Assembly (NCBI GenBank): GCA_019973155.2 | Contig: BPQB01000019.1 | Span: 186,001-250,000, forward strand | Source: Phanerochaete sordida | Lineage: Eukaryota; Basidiomycota; Agaricomycetes; Polyporales; Phanerochaetaceae | Direction of reading: 5' to 3' | Length of the DNA stretch: 64,000 nt | In this document: in pieces, positions 45,318-56,730 of the stretch | Numbering within the stretch: position 1 is the stretch's first letter | Layout: the number at the start of each line of letters is the position of its first letter | The notes under the pieces: model-generated | The model's input: only the letters and a program-made list of their open reading frames with translations | Told to the model about the DNA's origin: nothing | The model's database searches: none | Translations under genes and position numbers: made by a program

Positions 45318-47878
45318 TCAGAGAAAGTCGCAGAACCGCGCATACCCATGCTTCAGTGCGTCTTGCAGCTCGTCTGGCAGGCCGAGCACGTTGTCCATGG
45401 CGGCGGTGCCGCGCAGTAGGTGCACCTGCGCGCCGCGCGGGCTGCGGCGCGCGTTCTCGTCGTCAGCCCAGAAGTGTTCGTCCATCTTCGGCGTCTTGAC
45501 GTCGTGCCTGGCAAGACGCGCGTGAGCATTTATCGTTCAACAGTGGGGAGGGCCGGGGGCGGGAAGGGAAGTGGAGAAGACGTACTTCGTGCGGAGGTGC
45601 TGCACGATCGCGCGGCGGTCGCACGAGCGCGTGCTCGCCTTCTGCGTGCAGCGCCCGCAGTGCCACCACACCGCGAGGCGCGCCGCGGGCGCGTGCTGGA
45701 GGTACGCGGGCTCGAGCGCCGCGGCCACCACCGCGTGTTCTTTGGGCACGACGTACAGGCCCGCGAGCGCGTCGTCGTCGTCCGCGTGCGAAGAGAGCGC
45801 GTGGCGGAACTGTTAAGGCTATGTGAGCGGGGGTGTGTAGACGGAAGGGGGAGAGCTAACCGCGGCGAACCAGTCCATGACGGTGACGCTGCTCTCGGAG
45901 TCGCATAGTTTGCACGCCAAGCGGCCCGCCACCGCCTCCATGTCGTCCACGGTCGCCACAGCGGGGTCAAGCCCGAGCAACCTCACGATGGGCGCGAGCA
46001 TGGTCACGTTCGACTTCACGGCGGCGGGGTTCCAGCACTGAGGCGCGAGGTGCTTCGCCGCGGCGCCGGCGTACACGGCGTCAATGTCAGGCCCGAGTGA
46101 CGGGCGCACGAGCCGGCAGCGGTGCGTCTGCGCGTGGCTCGCGGCGTTGCCGCACGCGGTGCACGTGAAGCGGCAGGCAACGGCGAGCGCGAGCGGGTCC
46201 GTACCTGGTGCGAGCTCTCCGAGGTCTTGTGTGACGAGCGCGGCGAGGTGTGTGTCGCGCTGCTGTTTCCACTCGGCGATGAACGGCGGAAGCGCGTCCT
46301 GCAGGAAGCCAAAGCTGGCCTCGTCGATGGCGGCGTCCGGCGCGGCGTCGACCACCTCGCGCACGCGCAGGATGCCGAGCGCGATGTCGAGCTCGGACGG
46401 CTCGCCGGGGCGGTAGGTGTAATGCGCGAGGAGCGCGCGGTCGAGCGTGCGGAGGCGCGCTTGCAGGCGGAGGAGCCGTTCCTGGTGTAGGCGTTCCGTC
46501 TTCACTTGCTCTATGCGCTCTAGTACGGCGGGGGATACGCGTTCCCAGACTTTGCGGATGTTAGCTGGCGGTCTCTGGTTTGAGGGAGGCAGGCGTACCG
46601 CGGTCGGTGAGTTGCTTTGGCTGCTGTACGGCCGGCAGTGTGGTTAGTTTGCTCCAGGTTGCTCCGGTCATCGCGAGTATTTCGTCTTTCCAGCCCATCT
46701 TGAACAGCCTGCGAGTTACCCTGCGCAAATGGATCGATACATCGTGCAGACCACAGCATAATCGCGAAAAGATGCGTACTCTTGCTGGCGAGCCAGACGA
46801 ATACGGTGGAGCTCGTCCTTCCTTGCTGCTTCTTGGGATTTGAACCAGCGAACGAGGGTAGGCACCAGCTGGGAGGATAGTTCTCTTAGCGCATGCCAGT
46901 TATGCTAGACGGGATAGCGATAATACCTCTCTCCACTGTCGAGTGTAATAGACCTGTGCGGCGATGTACCCGGTCCGCTCTTCAACGCTCATGCTTGCCA
47001 AGAGCGCCTTCGTCCGGAGGAAATCTGACTGCAATGCGTAGCCGAAATACTCCCATGCGTGCCACTCTGATACCTCCTCTGTAACACGACAGGATGTGCG
47101 AGAGCGCGTGAGGTAAGGCGAAGTATCGGCAGCGACAGACGTACTGATGACAGGTTCTTTGCACCACATGCGCATGAACTGGCTAGTCGTGACGTGCTTG
47201 ATCTCTCTCTCAAATTTGACCGAGAGAAACTGTTTCTCGACCCGGTCGTCTATTTGATCTGAGACCGCGTGTTTGTCCTCCCATTTGTGTCTGCGTGTCG
47301 AATCAGCACCACTCGCGCTGTGATATCGACATCACGAACATTTTGACCTCGCATTTCCTACAGAAGCGAGACATGCAGTCCCAGTATATGTGCACGCTTT
47401 TCGGCTTCCCACATTCCTGCATACACGTCCGCCGCAGTCAGCGCAGAGAATCACACCGAGACACCAAGGTCATGCACTCACGTGGCAAAAGGTGCAAAAG
47501 AGAAAGTTGGCAAAGGCAGGCTCGCACACGCCTGGGGGACACCCTGGCAGGCCTTCGACGTTGCCGCGTGCGGTCCTCCACATGAAGGCGTTATGGCGGT
47601 TCATGAGCACAGCCCGAAAGGGCTTGCTCGTCCGCGCGAGGTGCAGCAGGTCGAGGGGCTCGAGGTACGCCAGGATCTACGCGCTCGCGTCAGCAAACCC
47701 GCACAAAAACAAAGCACGCAGTAGCGAGGCGCACCTCGACGACAATATCGAGCGGCATATCCAACAAACCCTCGAGCCCGCCGGCGCCGCGCCGCTTTGC
47801 ACGGACACGCGCCGCCGGCTCAGGCTGCACGGCCTGCGCAGCGTCCGCGCCTTTCTTCTTCTTTGCCTGGCGAGGCAT
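45318..47878 (-). CDS. F-box/cysteine-motif protein, full-length family member
   Basis: Predicted exons 47735-47878, 47482-47676, 47340-47416, 47145-47290, 46927-47078, 46780-46868, 46599-46720, 45861-46549, 45586-45809, 45318-45507 give 675 aa. The N terminus is basic (PRQAKKKKGAD). The F-box is LDMPLDIVVE then ILAYLEPLDLLHLARTSKPFRAVLM. The Cys cluster is C-x2-C-H-E-C-G, then YWDCMSRFCRKCE. The central domain has YTYRPGEPSELDIALG, FTCTACG...HRC, and LACKLCDSES. The tail has WWHCGRCTQKAST and VQHLRTK. Six exons have the same length as in the neighbour at 42.6-45.1 kb (144, 195, 77, 89 and 122 nt, plus similar others), so the two arose by tandem duplication. GC content is clearly higher here than in the sister copy. 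Likely a substrate receptor of an SCF E3 ligase; substrate unknown. Confidence 0.72.
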
Positions 47879-48405
47879 GGCGGGCAGAGGCGACTAGGGG
47901 GCTCCGGGGTCCTGGTCGTGGGCGGGGTGTAAGATTCCTGTCCTGCCAAATCCGGCAGCCGGTGCGTGGGAACATTCCCGCCGTATAATTTTCCTCGACG
48001 CGCGCCCGGCTGCTCCTTCGCTCTCTCCCCCATCTCCTCGCCCTCGCTCCCGCGCACGACGTGCAGCGCCCTGCAACCGGTGAGTACGGCGTCCGAATCT
48101 GCTCTGAGTGATGAGCTTTTGCTGTGCACCAGTCGGATAGTTCAGACGACAAAATCCCTGGTCCTCTTTTATACGCTTCGAGGGCCCTGACCTCCCTTTG
48201 CTCCGTCTACAACTAAGCACTGTTACTGACTAGCTCTCCACCAGATCACACTGTGCACTTCACCACAAGCTTCCGCTCACGTAGTAGAACGTCCAGTTTG
48301 TACAATATATATATATTGAAATGGAAGAACGCATTGGCTACTATACATACACTACCTGGGGGAAGACAGACGTGGCTGGGGAGAAAGACACGACAGAAGC
48401 TACAC
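47879..48405. promoter_or_regulatory. Upstream region of the F-box gene and 3' side of SF3B1
   Basis: The F-box gene reads left from 47878 and SF3B1 ends at 48406, so this 0.5 kb holds the F-box promoter. A short AT run (tatatatata) sits near 48306-48315. No ORF of note. Confidence 0.5.
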
Positions 48406-51400
48406 CTAGATGAACATCTGCAGCGGGTGGCGGTCGTAAACGTTCTGTCCCTCGCTGAGCTCGCCGAGGTCGGGGTAGAACGGCACGAGGGCGTCGGACG
48501 CGCCGAGGTACAGCGAGTTGTAGACGCGCCAGTAGACCTGCGAGAAAAATACCCAGTCAGCTGTATGCCTCGAGAACATCATGAATCACTCACCTCGCGG
48601 ACCTTGCGCGCGGGGTGGAAGAGTCCCTGGAGCGTGTAGCTGAGGAGCACACCGGGGCCGAGCGTGACGCGCATCGCCTCGATGGCCTCCATGACCGCGC
48701 CGATGACGTGCGGCGACGTCTCGAAGCAGTTCGGCCAGACGAGGTTCATGAGGTGCATCATCGAGTCCTCGCAGCCGAGGCCCGCGACGCCGAGCGCGAG
48801 GTGCTTCACGATCACGCTCGCCGTCTGCCGGTGCACGAGGTCGCGGTCCGTGAGCGCGTCCTCGAGCATGGTCACGACCGAGTCGACGTAGTACGCCGAC
48901 TGCGGCCCGACGTACTCGAACACGAACGTCAGCGCCTTCAGGCAGCCCGTGCGCACGTTCAGCTCCGCCGTCCGGTACTCGTTCAGGATCGCCGGGATAC
49001 ACGTGAACGGCCCGCACGTCTCCGCGACGATCGCGATTGCGACCGTGCTGCAGACACGGCTTTGGCGCTCCTGCACGCGCAGGTTGGTGAGCAGCACCTG
49101 CAAGACGTCTTGCGGACCGAGCGACTTGGCGATATAGCCGAAGGAGTTGACGGCCGCGCGACGAATGCCCTTCTTGTGCGCCTTGAGCAGGTCGAGGAGC
49201 TCGAAGCAGATACGCATCCACTCGCGAGCAGGCACAAACTCTGCACCACGATCCGCGATACGACCAATCAAGTTGATGGTCGCTTCTTGCACCTTCTCGT
49301 GACGGTTACGCAGGATAGGTGTCAGACGAGGCACTACATTGCGAGAAGAACAGCAGTCAGCACGGGAATGTTCACAGAAAAGACAACGGTACTCACGAAG
49401 ATCCTTGATAGGAGGGTTCATCTGCGTCATACCCACGACGTTCGCGATCGCGCCCTCGGCAGCGATAATGCTACCAAGGGTATCGGGGTACTCTTCACCG
49501 AGCTGTTCGAACAGCACGAGGCCGAGCTTGTTGAGCAGCTGGTCCTCGCCGCACTGCTTGATGACGACGGCGAGGCGCGTCGTGAGGTCAGCCGCCTGCT
49601 GGCGGACCTTCGCGCTCTTGTTGTTCAGGCGCCAGAGGATGGTCGAGACGATCTGGGTGAGGTACGGCTTGACGCGGATGCCGAGCGCGTTGACGACGGT
49701 GCCGAAGCCGTCGAGCATGACCTGGTCCTCGGTCGTCTGCTCCTGGAACGCGTAGATGATGCCGTCGACGAGCCGCACTTCGAGCCGCTCGTCGATGTCC
49801 GACGCGCCGAGCGACGCGACGACCTTCGTGATCGTCTCCATCACCATCTTCCGGTAGGGCTCTGCCTCGTCCTTCAGGTCATTCACGATCCGCCCTACGA
49901 TCTCCGCGACACCCGCCTTCTGCGCGAGCTCGACCGTCGTCTCGACGACCTGCCGGTAGTTCCGCCTGTCGAGGGCCATGCGCCGCACCCAGAACGCCTT
50001 GAAAAAGTCCGGAAGGATGTCCTGCTTGATGTACTGCGGGGTGACACCCTCAGTCGCGGCGCACTGCTGCACGACCTTGAGTACAATCTTCTTCATCTCC
50101 TCGTCCGAGGTTTGGAACTCGCGAATGAGGATAATGGTGACCTCCTTGATGTAGTACGAGACGTACTCAGGGTCCATGAGGGGGAGAATGAAACCAATAG
50201 CCTTGAGGAACGCCGCCAGGCTCTTGCCACGGTGGAGACGGATACCAACCCAGAGCGGCTTAAGGACGTTGTCGAAGGACTCGATACCGTACGGCGCGGC
50301 AGCCTCGGCGAGGGCAGCAAGCGCAAGGGCGGTCATCGTGCGGACCTTCTGCTGCTCGTCCTGCAGGCCGTGCGCGATGCAGTCGACGAGGTTGCGGAGG
50401 TGGGGGAGGACAGCGCAGCCCATCATGATCGCAATCTGCTGGACAATGCGGATACCGGTATGGCGAGCCTGCCACGACTTCTTGCTGCGGCAGACGGCCT
50501 TCAGGAAGGGCAGAAGCGAGGGGATGCCGAGTGCAGACGCGACGACAGAGAACGCGCGAGCGGTGGTGTTGCGGACGTATTCGTCAGCGTGGTCGATATC
50601 CGGGCGCATGGTGGAAATCATGTGAGCGAGACCAGCAGCCTTGGACAAGTTCGAGATGATCTCACGACCCTCGACACGAGCGTAGTAGTCTTCGTCGATG
50701 AGCAGGGGCTCGATGACGACGAGAATCTTGTGCACGTAGGGGCGAACGAGGTCGTCGAGTTTGTAGAGAACACGGTCGATGACCTTGACGAGCAAGTGAC
50801 GCTCTTGGTCTTCCAGCGTGCGCTCCATGAGCAGGGGCAGGATCTTGTCGAACAAAGGACCAGCACCGAATTCACGAGCTTTGTCGGTAATCTGTCTCAA
50901 AGCGGTTTTCCGAACGGGAGGCGTACCGTTCTTGATTTTGAGCAGGAGACGCATGATCTTGCGCTCCTTCATCTCGTCCACCGAGAGCTCCGTCTCGTCC
51001 TCCTCCTTGAGAATTTTGGCGAAGTACTGCGCGTCTTCGGCTTTGAAGAACGCTAGACTACCGACGCCAGGGATCTCTGTGGGGAGCTCGGGGGCGAGGC
51101 CTTGAGCTGCGGCAACAGCTGCTGCGTCGGAGCCCTCTGAGATATGGAAACCACCGACTTCGGTTACTGGGTTCGCGAACTTCGGTGGCCGGACGAGAGG
51201 GGCATAGCCAGGTGGCGGGGTGACGATCTGATAGCCCTGGGAAGGAAGAATGGCGTCGAGCTCCTCGTCGCTGAGATACCGGTTGTGCTTGTCGTCGTGC
51301 ATGAGGCCAGGGGCGTTCATGATGATGGGGGTCATGGCGGGCTCGGGCTGTGCGGCGGGTGCCTGGTCCCAACGAGAACGCTTTGGTGTCTCGCCGACGT

Positions 51401-51968
51401 TGGTAACGTCTGCAGGAGTGGCGTCCCAGCGGGACCGACGCTTCTTGGGGGCTGCTTGCTCCAACGCCTCCTTGGACCACTCACCCTTGTCTTCCATCTT
51501 GACATCGGCATTCTCGTCTGAGGGCTCGCTCATGTCCCACCGACGCTTGCGCTTGGTGCCGGAAGACTGGGCGAGCTCCTGTGCAGCCTCCATGAGCTCC
51601 TCACGGGGCGGTGTCCTGTCCAGGTCCATCTTCTCCTTGCCCTCCTCCCTCGCTTGCCTCTCCTTGTCCTCAATTGCTCGTCTGACCCTCTGCTCTTCCC
51701 GCTCCAACATCTGCAGCCTCATAGCGTCCTTGTACCCACCCTCCACCTCCTTGCCATCCTCGACAGCCTTGAATGCATCTACACCCTCGTGTGCGACACG
51801 TTCGAAGCGGCGGTTGTGGTAGTCGGATTGGCGGGCAGCAATCTGTCGCTTCGACGCAGTCTCGGCGAACGGGTCGAAGTCTTCCTCTTCTGCAAGGTCT
51901 GCGAACTCTTGGAGCACCTCCTTTGGTGCCGTGAACGAGTCGACCAAGCGGGGCTCGTCTCCGGACAT
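48406..51968 (-). CDS. HSH155: U2 snRNP SF3b subunit 1 (SF3B1/Hsh155)
   Basis: Predicted exons 49397-51968, 48594-49333, 48406-48537 encode 1147 aa. SF3B1 holds the intron branch site in the U2 snRNP. The N terminus is disordered and contains three UHM-ligand motifs ([23 protein letters not shown]), the docking sites for U2AF-type proteins. The HEAT superhelix starts near [28 protein letters not shown] and runs to the end; LARTGI-like text [11 protein letters not shown] and [24 protein letters not shown] are highly conserved. The C terminus ends [19 protein letters not shown] and HPLQMF. Only two introns, fewer than in most genes here. The start is the ATG at 51968. The 813-codon plus-strand frame opposite (48615-51056) is a shadow. 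Confidence 0.96.
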
Positions 51969-52350
51969 GTTGGATGTGAGAGGTGGTATAGGTTAGTGAC
52001 AGAACGGTGCAGAAGACGGGTACGGAGCGCTGAGTAAGGAGCGCTCAGCTTCAATCCCCGCAGCATTCCGCGGGCGTTTACTGCGCCAAGTGGAGGCTTC
52101 AGTTTATACTCCGCTCAAAACGCGCCACAACGGCTCCGCCACTTCGCGAAGACCGAACAGACTCAACATGCAGCTCGGTTTGCGAAGAACGTGTCGCCTG
52201 AAAAATACTAAAATACAATCATTGTCCATTAGGGAAGTTTAGCAGCGGGAAATTTCCCGGCGGCTGCCAGGCGTCTCACCGCCTGTGGAGTGAGGAGCAA
52301 GGAGCGCTAGCGACTCGACCACCAGCCAGGCATGGGGAAATTTCTCGGTG
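51969..52350. promoter_or_regulatory. Upstream region of SF3B1
   Basis: Lies between the SF3B1 start and the MZT1 stop. Expected to hold the SF3B1 promoter. No ORF or repeat is seen. Confidence 0.5.
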
Positions 52351-52690
52351 CTAAAGTTCCTTATTCACATCTGTGTGTGCACTCAGAGCTGCGTTCTCTC
52401 TCCGCAGCTCCTGGATCACAGCCTGACGGGGGAATGAATGTCAAGTCGTGATAGAAAGAGGAGAGAGGACCCACCGCCAGGGCCTCTGGGTTCACGCCGC
52501 CTTCAATCATGCTGACACACGTCGCAAGTGTCTCCTTGTCGAGCTGCGTGTTCAGGAGCTGGGACATCTCGTAGAGGACTGCTCGCCAAGCGGTCAGTCA
52601 TCTCGCTGCTCAAATAGCTGGCGGGCGGCGCCGCTCACTGTCAAGGGTCTGCTGCGCCGAAGTTATGCGGTCTGCGTCCCTGGAGGCCAT
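52351..52690 (-). CDS. MZT1: Mitotic-spindle organizing protein 1 (MOZART1)
   Basis: Predicted exons 52639-52690, 52475-52578, 52351-52422 give 75 aa, the usual small size. MZT1 binds gamma-tubulin complex proteins and helps recruit gamma-tubulin to spindle poles. The conserved core is [20 protein letters not shown] then [21 protein letters not shown]. The start ([16 protein letters not shown]) is the first ATG in frame. All junctions are in phase with normal donors. This gene is easily missed because each exon is short. Divergent from the dioxygenase-like gene 209 bp away. Confidence 0.93.
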
Positions 52691-52899
52691 CGTGGCACCG
52701 CGTTTGTCAGGCGCGGGATGCGAACGCGCAGAGGAGCCTGTTGGTGGTCGCGTGTGAAGGTGCGACCCGAGCGGCCGACGCGCGATTAGTCATCTGCCCT
52801 TCCCATGGTCATCTCAAACACGACATTGCGCGCGATGCAGCGCTATAAGAGCACCCACGAACGGACCATGATGGACACACCAATCCACTCGCAGAAGAG

Positions 52900-53559
52900 A
52901 TGGCCAGGACTGTGTACGAGTCTCCCCTGAAGGGCTACGAGAACGCGGAGCCGCTGCCCACTACCACTAACCAGGATGGCAAATCCCTCCTCAACCCTCC
53001 CGCGCCGCTCTCCTCTGCGTACGAGAAGTTCCCAGAGCCCATCGACATGTCGAACAATGCGTTCGATTTTCACAGTGAGCAGCGTCTCCCTACGCATATT
53101 CGTTTCACGATCTTACTCGTGCGAACAGTCTATTACATGCAGAGTGACCCTGAGCAGATGAAGTACGCCAGGGAGCTACATGAGCGCATCAGGCGCGAAT
53201 TCCCAGAGGTGATTTATCAGAGTTCTTCTGTCGAATCGATGTACAAAAGACTGAAATCTGCTCTTCCCAGCTGCGCATCTACAGATTCTGGGACAAACCC
53301 GTCGGGCCCCATCCGACGGCCATGTTCGAGGTGAACACATTCACGCCTCACGAGACTGGAGCCTTCTTTGGCTTCCTCGTCATCAACCGTGGCCCGTGCT
53401 CGTGAGTACATATTTAATGAACTGACCACGATGTCTAACAGCTTCCCCAGTGTCCTCGTCCACCCAAACACGGACGACGCGTACAGGGACCACACTGAGC
53501 GCGTCACCTGGATCGGGACTCCTTGGCCTGTCAACACCGAGTTTTTGAAGGCTCACTGA
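52900..53559 (+). CDS. DOPA 4,5-dioxygenase-like protein
   Basis: Predicted exons 52900-53074, 53129-53208, 53271-53401, 53451-53559 give 164 aa. The family (DOPA-dioxygenase, first known from the Amanita pigment enzyme) cleaves catechols such as L-DOPA with non-haem iron. Visible are FDFHIYYMQ with a conserved His, LRIYRFWDKPVGPHPTAMFEV with a second His, LVINRGPCSVLVHPNT and DHTERVTWIG. These histidines are candidate metal ligands. A 58-residue N-terminal stretch precedes the domain. The ATG at 52900 is used because the earlier ATG at 52868 is out of frame. Physiological substrate is unknown; many fungi have such genes without making betalain-like pigments. Confidence 0.85.
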
Positions 53560-53822
53560 ACGAGCATCCATATCAATGTGCTGTGACCAATGTCGATCTT
53601 GTGCGTCGTAACATCTCACTGAAATAAATACGCTTGGATATGCTTCGCGATCTCTCCAGGGTGACTCCGCTGTATGCTCTGCATAGTTTTAGGATATTAT
53701 ACAGAAAGCCGGGACATCTACCGTGTGATAGTGACCGTGCTAACGAGCAGCCTAAAGGCAGCCGTTTTCGAGACAAATCGAGCCGTACGAGGGACCAATC
53801 CAAGCTGCCGGAACCCATCTGC

Positions 53823-55459
53823 TTAGTAGCACTGGGAGTAGTCTGCGAGGCATCGTCAGCACTCTCCTCATACGCTCGCGGAGGGAAAGTACTCACAAGG
53901 GTTGGAGACGTGGCAGGTGTAGCCGCTGGCGCAGGTGGTCGAGCCAGTGTAGCCGATGCCACCGCACTGGCCCCACTGGGGGACGGTGACACCGCTCGGG
54001 CCGCTGGCCGGGGTGCTCGAGGAGGAGGAGTGGGACGCAGACGACACCGACGAGGAGCTGCCAGTGCCGCTGAAGGTGGAGCCGATGTCGCCGAACTTGA
54101 TGTTGGAGAAGACGACCTGGGAGTTGGGCACCTGGGACTCGACGTCGGCGGGGACACCGGAGGTCGTGGCGCACGTGCCGCGCGCGACGCCGGGCGCGGA
54201 CGCACTCTTGTCCGTGGGGTAGTCCGAGTCGAGCCAGAGCATGCTCGCGGCGTGGTCGTCCCAGATCGAGAGCGCGAGGACCATGCCGTTCTTGAGCGCG
54301 GCGCCCATCTGCTTGAGGCCGCCCTTCTGGGAGAAGAAGTTGGTGTCGCCGAACGCGGTCTTCTGCTGCGCGCAGAAGTTGTCCGTGATGCTGTTCACGG
54401 GGTCGACGCCGGGGATGTTCGCGGCCGAGTTCGCGATGACCTTGCCGCCCTGGACGTAGATGCGGCGGATCTCGGAGAGCGTGCCCGTCGACGTGTTGTC
54501 GTTCGTGAAGAACTGCGTGACGACGGTGAACGGCTTCGAGGTGTCGACGGTCATGCCCTTGCCGAGGAAGGTCTGGTCGCCCATGCGGAAGGAGTTGAAG
54601 TCGCAGCCGTCACCGTCACAGAGACCGGTGTTGCGAGTGCAGTCATTCCCAGAGCAGCGGGTCTGACCGGTGGTGGTGCAGGGGTGGGGGGTGTAGGCGG
54701 CAGCGTCGTTGTTGGCCTCCCAGATATCCATCTCGCTGCAGCAGGTGCCGTAGCTGCCGGTACCGGTGTTGCTACCGGTCGTGGTCCAGTTTGCAACGTT
54801 GGCCTGTGCGCAGAGTCAGGACACTGCGTATATGCACTGATGTAGATAATGCTCACCTCGCCGTTGATGAATTTGATGTCCTTCGGGCACTGAGAGTCGC
54901 AGTAGCCGGTACCGTACTTGGCACCGGCCTTGTTTCCGGAGTACTTGGCCATGCCACCGTCGGCGTCCATGGCGGAGAGGTAGAGCGCGCCGTTGAGACC
55001 GCAGGGGAGGTTGGACATGTCGACGTCGAAGGTGAACTCCTGGTTGAGGAGCTTGAGGAGCTGGTAGTGCGTGTCGTCCTGCATGAGGTACACGCGCGAG
55101 CCGACGTTCGAGCCGGTCACAAACTTGAGCGTGAGCGAGGTGCCGGTGGACGTGATGCCGTAGGTGCCGGAGTAGTCCGCGCCGTCGAGCGCGCAGTTCG
55201 CGGCGCAGGTCACGCCGTCGGGGCAGAGCGACGTGTCCCACTCGTTGCCGGTGTAGCAGTTGGTGTAGCCCGAGGTGCTGTGGACCCAGCGCCAGTTGGA
55301 GTCGAGCACGACCTTGGTGTTCAGGGTCGTGCAGCCGCCGCTCTTCGTGCACTGCTGCGAGGACAGGGTGGGGTGGGTTTCAGCGGTGTTCGTGCCAGCC
55401 TGCTGGCCGGAGACCACGGCGAGGAAGGTGAATGCGACGAGTGCAGCGGTGCGGAACAT
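53823..55459 (-). CDS. cbh1: GH7 cellobiohydrolase I with C-terminal CBM1
   Basis: Predicted exons 54857-55459, 53897-54803, 53823-53842 give 509 aa. The enzyme releases cellobiose processively from cellulose reducing ends. A signal peptide covers residues 1-18 ([18 protein letters not shown]). The GH7 domain starts [12 protein letters not shown] and holds [13 protein letters not shown], the catalytic SEMDIWEAN (E225, D227, E230 in the precursor) and [21 protein letters not shown] Ser/Thr linker ([19 protein letters not shown]) leads to the CBM1 ([17 protein letters not shown]...). The last intron splits the CBM1: only YYSQCY lies in the 20-nt final exon, so reading through would lose the final cysteine. 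The cysteine pattern is complete. This is a strong sign of cellulose-degrading lifestyle. Confidence 0.96.
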
Positions 55460-56730
55460 GGTGACCGGACTGTAATGTCTTTGGATCAGCTTCCAGCCGA
55501 GTAACAGACAGTGCTGAGACTCACAGTAGACCGTTTGACCTGTGAAGGATGCTTGGTGCGCCCTGTCCTTCCACCGCTTCCGTTCTCTGGCTTTTATACG
55601 TCTCTCAAGACGACCAGACAGTCGAGGACGGCCTTACTCGCTAAGTCTCCGTCGCTGTGCAGGTGATCCTGCGGGCCGAGGCGGACAATTGCAGCGGCAG
55701 CACCGAGCTCTCGTCCCGACATTTTCGAGTGCAATCCGGCACAACTGTGAACGCTCCAATGGAATAGTTGATAGTTGACCACGACGCGGCCGGTCACGTT
55801 GGCTTTGTCCGTCCTTGTGCAGGCGGCAGCGAGACGTCGCACGCACCTGCACGCGCGCGGGTAAACCTGGCAGGGGAAGGACGGCGCAGCATGCACGGAC
55901 AAGGCGAACGTGCAGGCCGCCGCGCAGGGGACCTCCGAGAATCCGCGAACCATCTACCCCACGGGCCCGAAGGAGGAAACAGACGAGTGCTCTTGATGCC
56001 AAGCACATCACAGAATACACAGGGCGTGATCTTCCAAAGCCAAAAGGCGTCCGGCACGACGGGGGGCCCCTGGGGCATGGGGGCGGATTGAATGCTGCGA
56101 ACGGTAAAATCGCGGTTTGCGCCGTCGCCGCACCGCACAGCGGGGCGATGAGACATGAACGGCCGTGACCACGCAGCGGCGCAACCTCGCCTTGGGTCCG
56201 GAACAGATGAGCTTGGTAGACTTGGTGACGCTAATTGGCGAGGGCTCACCTGAACAAGCCTGCTCATCCTCCTGGCGCTTATTGGTATTGCGGATCTGAG
56301 GCGGCAGCTCCTGGTCACGCAGGACATCAATTCTAGAGCAGACTTCCATGCCGACCACACAAGCCGCGTAGACCTCGTGAGCAGGGGTGGGGTATAGAGT
56401 GTGGTGTCAGCGGAAGCAGGTAGCGGACAACCATGCCGACGACGACCTTGGGAACTTCATGATCAGCTTCAGCCATTACGCGATGCGACAGAGCATTGCA
56501 CTTACCGCTACCAACGACTCTAAGAGGAACGTACGCATAAGACCCGTTCAAATACCCTCTGCGTACCTTTGGTGGCTTTACGCCGCCAGGAGGGACAGAC
56601 TGCACAGAGGTGAGCTAGTCCGTGTGTGAAAAGTCTATCGTTCATAATTAACAGCCGACGAATGCTGACAGGACGAACATGCGGATAGCTAGGATAGTCT
56701 AAGAGGGAGGGAGTATACAACACGCTGGTT
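55460..56730. promoter_or_regulatory. 1.27-kb upstream region of the cellobiohydrolase gene
   Basis: Long spacer between the GH7 start (minus) and the stop of the cystathionine beta-synthase gene. It holds a TATAAAAG box at 55591-55598. A long upstream region suits a substrate-induced, glucose-repressed cellulase gene. Several short open frames on both strands have no recognised features. Confidence 0.55.
55591..55598 (-). promoter_or_regulatory. TATA box of the cellobiohydrolase gene
   Basis: The minus strand reads GTATAAAAGCC about 135 bases upstream of the ATG, a textbook TATA box at a normal distance for a highly expressed secreted enzyme. Confidence 0.7.

Noticed and set aside
46800..46890. 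tRNA-like B-box text (GGTTCAAATCC) on the minus strand
   Set aside because: No acceptor or D-arm pairing; the sequence is an 89-nt coding exon of the same length as in the sister gene.
48615..51056. 813-codon ORF opposite SF3B1
   Set aside because: It is the antisense shadow of the SF3B1 exon; the minus strand encodes a highly conserved HEAT-repeat protein.
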